A stretch of 6,606 nucleotides of DNA, taken from Spirochaetaceae bacterium (GTDB lineage: Bacteria; Spirochaetota; Spirochaetia; Treponematales; Breznakiellaceae). Below the pieces are notes generated by a model. The model was given only the letters and a program-made list of their open reading frames with translations. It searched no databases and was not told where the DNA came from. Where the stretch lies: positions 1 to 6,606 of the forward strand of contig JAIRMY010000089.1 of the NCBI GenBank assembly GCA_031258335.1, read 5' to 3'. The translations under genes and the position numbers were made by a program. Positions 1 to 6,558 of this stretch are shown here, in pieces (within the stretch, counting starts at the first letter, position 1; the number at the start of each line of letters is the position of its first letter).

Positions 1-524
1 TGGCGGTACTCGCCGTTAAAAAAACCTTCCCGGCTATAGATGCGGAAACGATACGCAAGGGGCTTACCGGCTTCAGCCTGCCCGCCCGGTTTGAAAAATT
101 GAAGTGTACTCCGCCCGTCATCGTTGACGGCGCACATACGACTATAAGCGTACGCCTCTGCGTCAAAACCTTTACCGAACTGTACGGGCGGGGCGGCATT
201 CTTATCTTCGGCTGCGCACTCGGTAAAACTGACGAGGCGATGGCGGACGCCCTGCTGCCGTACTTTTCATACATAGTGATAACCACCCCCGGTACGTTCA
301 AGATCAGCGGCCCGGAACAGGTTTACGAGACCTTTATACGGCGGAAGGCGGCGGGCGTTCATGCAAAAAGCGGAAAAGTTGAAATAGAATTTGTTAAAAA
401 CACGGAGGACGGAATAAAAAAAGCGCTGTACAAGGCAAAAAAAGAAGCGCTGCCCGTACTCGGCATAGGCTCTTTCTACCTTGCAGCCGAAATACGGGAC
501 TTTGTTAAAGGCGAATCATTATGA
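1..524 (+). CDS. folC: Folylpolyglutamate synthase / dihydrofolate synthase, C-terminal part (5' end outside the window)
   Basis: Seen: the frame is open from the left edge (first full codon at 3) to TGA at 522-524, giving 173 residues with no start in view. The reading begins AVLAVKKTFPAID, then LPARFEKL, then VIVDGAHT, matching the linker and start of the C-terminal Mur-ligase-like domain of FolC (usual motif LPGRFE...DGAHN/T). GILIFGCALGKTDEAM corresponds to the FolC segment usually written as FGALxDKD. Known: FolC adds glutamates to folates in the cytoplasm, and many bacterial forms also make dihydrofolate from dihydropteroate. The ATP-binding N-terminal domain, which would show whether it is bifunctional, lies outside the window. 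The motif has Thr where many bacterial FolC proteins have Asn; human FPGS also has Thr, so this does not suggest loss of function. A TTG at 99 is internal, not a start. The stop overlaps the next ATG, which suggests co-transcription. Confidence 0.88.
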   Translation, partial: AVLAVKKTFPAIDAETIRKGLTGFSLPARFEKLKCTPPVIVDGAHTTISVRLCVKTFTELYGRGGILIFGCALGKTDEAMADALLPYFSYIVITTPGTFKISGPEQVYETFIRRKAAGVHAKSGKVEIEFVKNTEDGIKKALYKAKKEALPVLGIGSFYLAAEIRDFVKGESL

Positions 525-2230
525 ATACGGGTAAACGGATAATTTTTGGAGCTTTAATTGTCGCGTACTGCGCCGCGGGACTTGCGGCCAAAGACAGATT
601 GGCGGTGATGCCTTTTTTAGGCGGCGAGGGAGATGAAGGCGAGGCTATAGCCGAGTTGTTTTCGTTCACGCCGGAACTCAACGTCGTGTTTGAGCCTATA
701 CCCCGGACAAGCCTGAATGAAGCGATAAACGCCGAACACCAGACGCAAATTTCGCAGGGACTGATAACGCGGGAGTCCGTAGATGTGTTATCGGAAAATC
801 TTGGAACGCAGTACATGGCCTGCGGTAAGATCACAAGACTTGGAACGCAAAAAATCCTTATAATTTCCATAATTGACGTGATAGAGCTGCGGCAGATTGC
901 CGGGGATGTAACGGCTTACACGGAAATAGCAGACATAATCACTAAATTGCCTTCTATGGCGCTCGCCATAACGGCCATGGCTCAGCAAAATTTTTCCATA
1001 CTGCCCCGTCTGGCGGTTGCGCCGGTAGAACTTAGCGGCGGCGCCGACCCTGAAATCGCCGATGCGCTGGCTCAGATACTCGCGGTTTACATGATTAGAA
1101 ACGGAAAGTATTCGGTATATCCAAGAACATCAAACATAGATCAGATACCTGAAAGAACAGACGATATACTGTTTCAGGGAAATGTCGCGCCTCCTAACAT
1201 GACGCTTTCGGTAAGGGCGCGCAGGCTCGGCGCCGTTACATTGTTCAACGCGGCGATAATAGACCTGGTAACGATGACACAGGTTATAGGCAGTTCGGTG
1301 GATTACCAGTCCCCGGAAGACGGCATTTGGACCATGAAATCGCTTGCGCTGCGCCTGTCCGCGATGACAACGACTTATACCGCCGCAGACGCCGTTTCTT
1401 TTAGCAGCGCCGTCGAGAACATAAACCTCAACAACGCCGGATGGGAGTATACTGTTACTGTGGACGGCAGTTTTGCCATACCGGGAGTCTCGTTCACCGC
1501 AAATGGCGAAAAAGTGATTACTATTACAGGGGCTTCCCCGTCCATACTTTCTAACAGCGATGAATCTTCCGTGCATTTTACCATTCCGGGCGGCATAACG
1601 ATGATACTTGGAAACAACGTAACGCTCGGCGGCAACGGCAAAGATTCGGTGGCAGTGGATGTAAAAGGCGGAACATTTATTCTGAAAGCCGGCGCTATGA
1701 TAAAAGGCGGCAAATGGGGCGGGGTGATGGTGCGCAACGGCGGCAGTTTCACGATGGAAGGCGGCGTGATAAGCGGTAATACAAAGGTAAACAGCAACGG
1801 CGGCGGCGTGTACGTGAGCAAAGACAGCCGCTTCATCATGAAAAACGGCATCATAACCGGAAATACGGCGGACTATGGCGGCGGCGTGTACGTGTCCGGC
1901 TCGGGAGCGTGGTTCATAATGGAAGGCGGGACTGTAAGCGGCAACACGGCAAGCGTAAGCGGAGGCGGGGTATACGTGTCGGGGCAGGGAGCGGAGTTTA
2001 CGATGAGCGGCACCGCCGCGATACGCGGAAATTCTGCAAAATCAGGCGGCGGCGTGTATATTGACAGCGGAAGATTTGTAAAAACCGGCGGCGTGATAGA
2101 CGCAAGCAATTTGCAGGCTGATGGGAATCTCGTCTTCGTTTACACCGGAAACAAGAAACGAAAAAGCGTGGCTGGACAGAACGCGGATTTGGACAGCGCC
2201 AAAACGGAAAGCGCGGGCGGCTGGGAATGA
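521..2230 (+). CDS. Exported CsgG/TolB-like protein with C-terminal beta-helix repeats
   Basis: A 569-residue protein of unknown role. ATG at 521 overlaps the folC stop (ATGA), with AAAGG at 507-511 as ribosome site. Residues 1-23 form a signal peptide (KR, hydrophobic core, ending GLAA). Cys17 in VAYC is a poor lipobox, so lipidation is uncertain. Residues 26 to about 150 (RLAVMPF, AIAELFS, YMACGKITRLG, IISIIDVIELRQIAGD) resemble the CsgG/TolB N-terminal fold. A second, shorter copy covers about 163-285 (RLAVAPVEL, ALAQILAVYMIRNGKYSVYPRT). A linker leads to beta-helix repeats from about 400 to 535, each close to GGGVYVSG-x-FxMxGGxxSGNTA. The end is a polar tail with KKRK. There is no autotransporter barrel or sorting signal, so the protein is probably periplasmic or attached to the outer membrane. 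Family membership is inferred from motifs; a surface or adhesin role is speculative. Confidence 0.8.
   Translation: MNTGKRIIFGALIVAYCAAGLAAKDRLAVMPFLGGEGDEGEAIAELFSFTPELNVVFEPIPRTSLNEAINAEHQTQISQGLITRESVDVLSENLGTQYMACGKITRLGTQKILIISIIDVIELRQIAGDVTAYTEIADIITKLPSMALAITAMAQQNFSILPRLAVAPVELSGGADPEIADALAQILAVYMIRNGKYSVYPRTSNIDQIPERTDDILFQGNVAPPNMTLSVRARRLGAVTLFNAAIIDLVTMTQVIGSSVDYQSPEDGIWTMKSLALRLSAMTTTYTAADAVSFSSAVENINLNNAGWEYTVTVDGSFAIPGVSFTANGEKVITITGASPSILSNSDESSVHFTIPGGITMILGNNVTLGGNGKDSVAVDVKGGTFILKAGAMIKGGKWGGVMVRNGGSFTMEGGVISGNTKVNSNGGGVYVSKDSRFIMKNGIITGNTADYGGGVYVSGSGAWFIMEGGTVSGNTASVSGGGVYVSGQGAEFTMSGTAAIRGNSAKSGGGVYIDSGRFVKTGGVIDASNLQADGNLVFVYTGNKKRKSVAGQNADLDSAKTESAGGWE
1718..2113 (+). 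repeat. Five tandem beta-helix repeat units inside the coding sequence
   Basis: Units begin at residues 400, 427, 453, 481 and 509, a period of 26-28 residues (78-84 bases). Each has a GGGVY-type strand, a FxMxGG strand and an SGNTA-type turn; the first (GGVMV) and last (GGGVYID) are divergent. The 18-base start of the second and third units (1799-1816 and 1877-1894) is identical. The fourth keeps the protein sequence with different codons, so these are old repeats held by selection, with some scope for recombination. Confidence 0.75.
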
Positions 2231-2238
2231 CCCCCTAC

Positions 2239-2267
2239 TTTACAAACTAAACATCACCGACCATAGT
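2239..2267 (+). promoter_or_regulatory. Possible sigma-70-type promoter for the acyltransferase gene
   Basis: TTTACA (2239-2244) and CATAGT (2262-2267) are 17 bases apart, matching the consensus at 5/6 and 4/6 positions. Transcription would begin at or next to the ATG at 2274, making a leaderless message, which fits the absence of a Shine-Dalgarno sequence before that ATG. A 6-base inverted repeat, AACTAA (2245-2250) and TTAGTT (2267-2272), spans the spacer. Such matches arise by chance in AT-rich DNA. Confidence 0.25.
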
Positions 2268-2273
2268 TAGTTC

Positions 2274-3352
2274 ATGGCAAACGGTAATGAGCGGGTTACA
2301 TTTATAGACCAATTAAGAGGCATTGCCATATTTTGTGTTGTGGCAGGCCATTTTATCGCCTTCAATACTGTCCTTCCATACCCGCATAACATAACGATTT
2401 TTACATCAATGATCGGTTCGTTTAATATGCCGCTGTTTTTTGTCATAAGCGGCTTTGTGAGTTTCGGATCATATAAAAACCGCAAAACGCGCCTATGTTT
2501 ACAGCGAAAGGTACAGCGGCTGTTCATTCCATATATTATGTGGTCATTGTTAGCTATCGCATTGCGTCTGCTCAACGGAAACAATGTCCGGGATACGCTT
2601 TTTGAGGTTTTAATTTGTGGCTGGTCGGTATGGTACCTTTTGACATTATTCATTTGTTCTTTATCTGCCGTGTTTATCTCAAAAGCGCGTGAGGAAAAAC
2701 AGGCGACACTTCATTTTTTGGTTTGGATATTCATTATACTGCTGCCAAAAACAGAGGAAAATATTCTTGCGTTAGCGCAGCTTGAACATTTTTATCCTTT
2801 TTTTGTATTGGGATACTATTTAAACAAGAAACAGGATGCGGTAAAGCGTATTGCGAATAGGTTAAAATTGAACGCGGTTGCGATTTGTCTTGTGTTTTTT
2901 TCCGGCGCCGCAGTTATTTTTGAATTTATTCCCATTCACTGCATGGATTTATTTTTTACAAAAATAACAAACGCGCGCGTTTTTGCCAATATATTGTTTT
3001 CCTATATCTGGGCGCTTACCGGCTGCCTATTCGGATATGTTTTGGCTAAACGTTGCTTGCTGGGGGGGGGGGGGATACTGCGCCATCTGATGATAAATTC
3101 ACCCGCGCTAAAAAACCGTTATCAGCGGCACTTGCCAAAATGGGAATTTACAGTCTTGAGATATACACTATACACACGGTTCTTGTTCGAGATTTTGTTT
3201 TTATACCGGATTTTATCAGGACGCATAAGATGTTCTTGAGCTATACCTATAATTTTGCGTATAGTTCATTGATCTGCGCGGTAATATGCATAGTTTCAAA
3301 ATACGGGTTAAGAAAGCTGCCATTGTATAAAAAATTGATGCTCGGCATATAG
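2274..3352 (+). CDS. Membrane acyltransferase, acyltransferase 3 (OafA/YrhL-like) family, frame broken at a G13 tract; likely phase-variable, OFF as read
   Basis: Known: this integral membrane family moves acyl groups, often acetyl, onto sugars of surface polysaccharides. Seen: R15-x10-H26 within LRGIAIFCVVAGHF, the catalytic signature; then NMPLFFVISGF (51-61) and RKVQRLFIPYIMW (78-90), all family hallmarks, followed by many hydrophobic helices. As read, the frame from ATG 2274 passes through 13 G (3062-3074), enters a scrambled arginine-rich tail and stops at 3237-3239 (321 residues). The expected ending (LAKMGIYSLEIYTIHTVLV and last helices) lies in the -1 frame, ending with TAG at 3350-3352. 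With 14 G the product would be 359 residues, and with 11 G 358, a usual family length. The in-frame TAG at 2268 limits the start to 2274; there is no clear ribosome site. The gene is AT-richer than its neighbours, suggesting transfer. The exact sugar target is unknown. A sequencing error in the G run is the alternative. Confidence 0.82.
3062..3074 (+). repeat. Poly-G tract (13 G), candidate contingency (phase-variation) repeat
   Basis: An uninterrupted run of 13 G lies within an AT-rich gene, exactly where the acyltransferase reading frame changes. The downstream frame has a TAA at 3047-3049 and the upstream frame stops at 3237, so the switch must occur between them; the tract is the only obvious slip site. 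Adding one G or removing two restores the frame. Long G runs are known contingency repeats in several host-associated bacteria, including T. pallidum. Confidence 0.85.
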
Positions 3353-3406
3353 TTAAAAATTAAAGAGTAGCTTATAAGGTGTAAACTAAAGCCCCTGGAG
3401 GGAGAA

Positions 3407-3644
3407 ATGGACGCAAGGAAAAGGTTTACCGCTTAAGAGTAAGGTAAAGATTTTAATGGAAGTTGTTGAAGGTTACGGGCTTCATATCCAAACAACATTT
3501 TTAACTGGGGGAAGCATTGGGGCGGCTCTGAAAGTGTTTGACATCAAACGACCGGACATCGCGGCGAAAGCCAAAGAACGGAAGGCCGGCGCTCTGGAAA
3601 CGAAGATCAAAGCGAAGGAGGAGGTCATAGCGGAGCGGGCGTAA
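3407..3644 (+). pseudogene. Degenerate fragment resembling an IS3-type transposase orfA
   Basis: The 306 bases between acyltransferase and dctQM hold only this. A strong ribosome site, GGAGGG (3397-3402), precedes ATG 3407, whose frame reads MDARKRFTA and stops at TAA 3434. Dropping one base there continues in the other frame as KSKVKILMEVVEGYGLH and, further on, VFDIKRPDIAAKAKER and ETKIKAKEEVIAE, to TAA at 3642-3644 (about 79 residues). The order (basic RKRFT start, KxKIL helix, YGLH, KRPDI, then a charged coiled coil with KEEVIAE) resembles orfA helix-turn-helix proteins of IS3-family elements, but the recognition helix is garbled and no orfB follows. TGTAAACTAAAG at 3380 could be an old left end, but no partner inverted repeat is visible. 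The 62-residue open frame from ATG 3456 is probably not a gene in its own right. The match is from memory of family patterns. Confidence 0.45.
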
Positions 3645-3658
3645 TACCCACTGGCGGG

Positions 3659-5545
3659 TTAAAAAAGATTTGCCAGGGCAAGTGAGATTTCAGGAATATA
3701 CGTCGTAATTAAAACGACTACGATTTGTATCAAAAGAAACGGCGCGGCGCAGCGGCATATTTCCACGAAAGGCTTTTTGAAGCGGTAGCTTGCGAGGAAA
3801 AGGTTTAAGCCGACAGGAGGGGTGAGAAAGCCGGCTTCCATGTTTATCAGAAAAATGATTCCAAGATGAATATGGTTTATGCCGAAGGCGTCGGCGAGCG
3901 GCACGAGGAGCGGCAACACTATCATTATCGCCGAGAAAATATCGATGAGGCAGCCTGTAACAAGCAGCATGAGGTTGAGTATTAGGAGGAACAGCCACTT
4001 TGATTTTATAGCTGCCAGTACCCAGCGGGCGAAGTTTTCAGGGGCCTGCGTGTCAACGATGTAGTACGATAGGGCCTGTGAAAGGGCGAGAATCGCGAGT
4101 ATTCCACCTGTTACAGGGAGCGCTTTGGCAAAAACGCCGCCCACTTCACGTAGCGGTATATCGCGGAACACGAGTGTCTCCACGACAAAGACATAGATCA
4201 GCGCCGTAGCGCCGATTTCCACCAGCGAAAGTATGCCGGAAAAGTAGCCCGCGACAAGCAGTATTGGTAGCAGAATTTCCGCCAGTGATTTTTTTATCGA
4301 AAGCGCGGCGCGGCGCGCGTTAAATTTTTCTACCGGCATCTTTGTCTTGAGAGAAAATACTACGCCGAATACTATCATGGAAATTAAAAGGAGGATCCCG
4401 GGCAGTATTCCCGCGGCGAATAGGCTGAGTATGTTCGTCTGCGTCGTGGTTCCTACGAGTATCAGTGGAAGCGAGGGTGGAAATAAAAGCCCTATGCTGC
4501 CGCATGAAGTGAGAAGCCCTATGGAAAAGGCGCTTGGATACTTTGCGCCCGGCATATTTACCGCGCCTTCATTTCCGGAGAGAACGGTATACAGAATTCC
4601 GCCGAGCGCGAGTATAGTAACGCCGGACGCGCCGGTAAACGATGTAAAAAACGCGCATATCAGCACTGTCGCCGCTATCATGCCGCCGGGAATCGCGCAA
4701 AAAATACCGCGAAACATCTCTACGAGCCGCTCCCCCGCCCTGCTTTCAGAGAGAAAAAAACCGGTCAGCGTAAACAACGGTATCGCTATTATGTTGCTCT
4801 GGGTAAGCGCCGTGTATATCTGATTCGCGGTAACGTCAATCTCGCCGCCGGAACTCTGAATTAACAGCAGGGAAAACGCGCCAATCACGATGAAGAGCGG
4901 CGTTCCCGCAAAAGCCGCAAGGATTATCAGTATCACGGCGGGCATCCTTATCGCGCCGGAAAACATTGTAAAGAAATCTCTGAGCGCCCACGCGTAATCC
5001 GGCAAGTTGAACTCCCAGATAAATTTAAAGATCAACGGGAGCGAACAGACTAGTCCCAAAAAAATCGCCGCCGCGGAAAGAAGCCTTGCCCGGCCTCGGA
5101 GCGGGGTGAGGCGGGCGAAACGGAACGTCATCACGGCAAAGCAGAGCGGAAGCGCATAAGCAAAAAAACGATCTGTTACAACACCTATTTTTTGCGGCGG
5201 CGTAAGCCCTATCTTTATAAAATCCGCCGAACAAAAAATGAGAATTGTGCTTATAAACGTAGAGAGCAGTCCGGTCGTAACAGCCAAAATTGTTTTTATC
5301 TTTTGATTCTTTATGTACTGGACTATTCCGATGGAAAGATGGTTTTCATTTTTTGTCGTTATCATCGCGGAAAACAGCGCGGTAACGAGCAAGAGGTGTG
5401 TAGTTAAACCCGCCGTATCGCTCAACGCGGTATGAAAGACGAGCCGCAAGACCGCGCTAACAAACAGTAACAGCGCGATTACAGACAGTGAAACGTTACA
5501 GATAAAAGATTCAATATAGTTAATCCATTTTACAACTTTCGACAC
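3659..5545 (-). CDS. dctQM: TRAP transporter permease, fused small (DctQ) and large (DctM) subunits
   Basis: An inner-membrane protein of 628 residues that would use an ion gradient to import the solute delivered by the neighbouring DctP. Residues 1 to about 150 form the four-helix DctQ part (helices near 15-37, 46-63, 84-105 and 127-145). One or two linking helices follow (about 155-178). DctM runs from about 195 to the end, with TSFTGASGVT (301-310), GSIGLLFPPSLPLILVG (349-365), a GCLIDIFSAI...LP region (531-545), and NMEAGFLTPPVGLNLFLAS (568-586). These match the conserved DctM loops, including both PP motifs. Length and order fit natural QM fusions, and no motif appears missing. The start is GTG at 5545, with AGGGA overlapping the end of dctP and a 4-base gap to it, so translation is probably coupled. 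The gene ends convergently with the transposase relic, without a clear terminator. The substrate cannot be told from this sequence. Confidence 0.93.
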   Translation of the reverse strand: MSKVVKWINYIESFICNVSLSVIALLLFVSAVLRLVFHTALSDTAGLTTHLLLVTALFSAMITTKNENHLSIGIVQYIKNQKIKTILAVTTGLLSTFISTILIFCSADFIKIGLTPPQKIGVVTDRFFAYALPLCFAVMTFRFARLTPLRGRARLLSAAAIFLGLVCSLPLIFKFIWEFNLPDYAWALRDFFTMFSGAIRMPAVILIILAAFAGTPLFIVIGAFSLLLIQSSGGEIDVTANQIYTALTQSNIIAIPLFTLTGFFLSESRAGERLVEMFRGIFCAIPGGMIAATVLICAFFTSFTGASGVTILALGGILYTVLSGNEGAVNMPGAKYPSAFSIGLLTSCGSIGLLFPPSLPLILVGTTTQTNILSLFAAGILPGILLLISMIVFGVVFSLKTKMPVEKFNARRAALSIKKSLAEILLPILLVAGYFSGILSLVEIGATALIYVFVVETLVFRDIPLREVGGVFAKALPVTGGILAILALSQALSYYIVDTQAPENFARWVLAAIKSKWLFLLILNLMLLVTGCLIDIFSAIMIVLPLLVPLADAFGINHIHLGIIFLINMEAGFLTPPVGLNLFLASYRFKKPFVEICRCAAPFLLIQIVVVLITTYIPEISLALANLF

Positions 5546-5549
5546 GCGG

Positions 5550-6554
5550 CTATTCCCTAATCTGCTTTAGGACATCCTGTATGCTGTTGTAAAGCGCCCT
5601 GTCAAATGTTTTGTCCAAAAGCTGCGGCATAACCTTGTTTACATCGTCTATCCATTCTTGTTCCTGCGCCGCGCTGCTTTCGTTTATCACAAGGCCGTTT
5701 TTTACCATGGCGGCTATCGCGGCTTCTTCCATTTTTTTTACGTTCTGATTGTTTTGCTCTTCAACCCCGCGCCCTATCTTTAGGAGCGCGTCCTTGTACT
5801 GATCCGGTATGCTTCGCCACGCCGCCTGATTCAGCACCACCGCGCCCATGAACGGAGCGATTTTTATCGTAGACATATTTTTTGCGATGCCGAAGGCCTG
5901 GGACACGGCAAAGTTGACGGGACTCTGGTAAACAGCGTCTATAGCGCCGCTGTTGAGCGAGACAACTATATCTTTGAGATTCGTCTCGACAAGTTGATAC
6001 CCCATGGTTCTGAACGCGTCGTTCAAAGACGGAACATCGTTTCCTACGGCAAGTTTTTGCCTTTTCATGTCGGAGGGGACGAACACAGGGCGGCGCGAAA
6101 AAAATCTCACCCAACCTACCTTTGACCATGCCACGGTAACAAAACCCGCCTTGCGTACATCCTCTTCTAACTGGGGACGCAGTTTGTCGATCACGGTATC
6201 AAGTTCCTCGTCAGTCCTTATCAGGAAAGGGCAGCTAAGCGTTATAATATTTTTTGATATTAGATTCATGCCAACTGATGTAAAAACCGCCGCCTGTATC
6301 TGGTTAAGGCGGAGTTTGCGCAGAACATCCGCCTCGCCTCCCGCCACGCCGTTGTGGTAAACAATTACCTTTACCGCGCCGCCCGTCGCGGCGCTCCAAT
6401 CCGCCGCCATTTTGTTAAGCGCAGCCCCCCAGGGGGTGTTTTCAGGGGCAAGCGAGGCAAGCTTAATCGTTATCGTTCTTTGCTGCGCCCAAAGCGGCAC
6501 AAAAGCCCCGATTAAAAAACAACACGTCGCTAAAATAGAAAAAGTTTTTTTCAT
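5550..6554 (-). CDS. dctP: TRAP transporter periplasmic solute-binding protein, DctP family
   Basis: A 334-residue secreted binding protein that captures the solute in the periplasm for DctQM. The start is ATG 6554: GGAG lies 7 bases upstream, and the protein then begins with a clean signal peptide, MKKTFSILAT... ending PLWAQQ (cleavage near 23-24). A TTG at 6587 in the same frame would bury the signal peptide behind 11 extra residues. Family features in order: IKLASLAPENTPWG (30-43), GGEADVLRKLRLNQIQAAVF (72-91), CPFLIRTDEEL (108-118), SRRPVFVPSDMKRQKLAV (153-170), LNSGAIDAVYQSP (200-212), with the usual helical C-terminus (EEQNNQNVKKMEE). The position after the conserved K-L, normally the arginine that binds the ligand carboxylate (R147 in SiaP), is Ala169 here. 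An unusual ligand is therefore likely. Treponemal TatP proteins are the closest analogy I can offer. The length is normal. Confidence 0.92.
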   Translation of the reverse strand: MKKTFSILATCCFLIGAFVPLWAQQRTITIKLASLAPENTPWGAALNKMAADWSAATGGAVKVIVYHNGVAGGEADVLRKLRLNQIQAAVFTSVGMNLISKNIITLSCPFLIRTDEELDTVIDKLRPQLEEDVRKAGFVTVAWSKVGWVRFFSRRPVFVPSDMKRQKLAVGNDVPSLNDAFRTMGYQLVETNLKDIVVSLNSGAIDAVYQSPVNFAVSQAFGIAKNMSTIKIAPFMGAVVLNQAAWRSIPDQYKDALLKIGRGVEEQNNQNVKKMEEAAIAAMVKNGLVINESSAAQEQEWIDDVNKVMPQLLDKTFDRALYNSIQDVLKQIRE

Positions 6555-6558
6555 AGGT

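Noticed and set aside
560..580. Lipoprotein signal (VAYC, Cys17) in the CsgG-like protein
   Set aside because: A tyrosine just before the cysteine is unfavourable, and a normal signal peptidase I site follows at about residue 23. Left as an open possibility only.
1375..2109. Long minus-strand open frames rich in proline and threonine (1375-1854 and 1873-2109)
   Set aside because: They are the antisense of the glycine-rich repeat codons, which removes stops on the other strand. They have no plausible start context and no recognisable protein features.
2244..3390. AAACTAAA at 2244-2251 and 3383-3390 as target-site or attachment repeats flanking the acyltransferase
   Set aside because: Only 8 bases match in AT-rich DNA, with no extension on either side, so chance is sufficient.
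3642..3660. Bidirectional terminator between the relic and dctQM
   Set aside because: Only 3-base GGG/CCC pairings are possible and the GCGGG motifs are direct, not inverted, repeats. The short A run alone is not enough.
4347..4823. 158-codon plus-strand open frame inside dctQM
   Set aside because: It is a shadow of the GC-rich permease gene; the opposite strand carries clear DctM motifs throughout.
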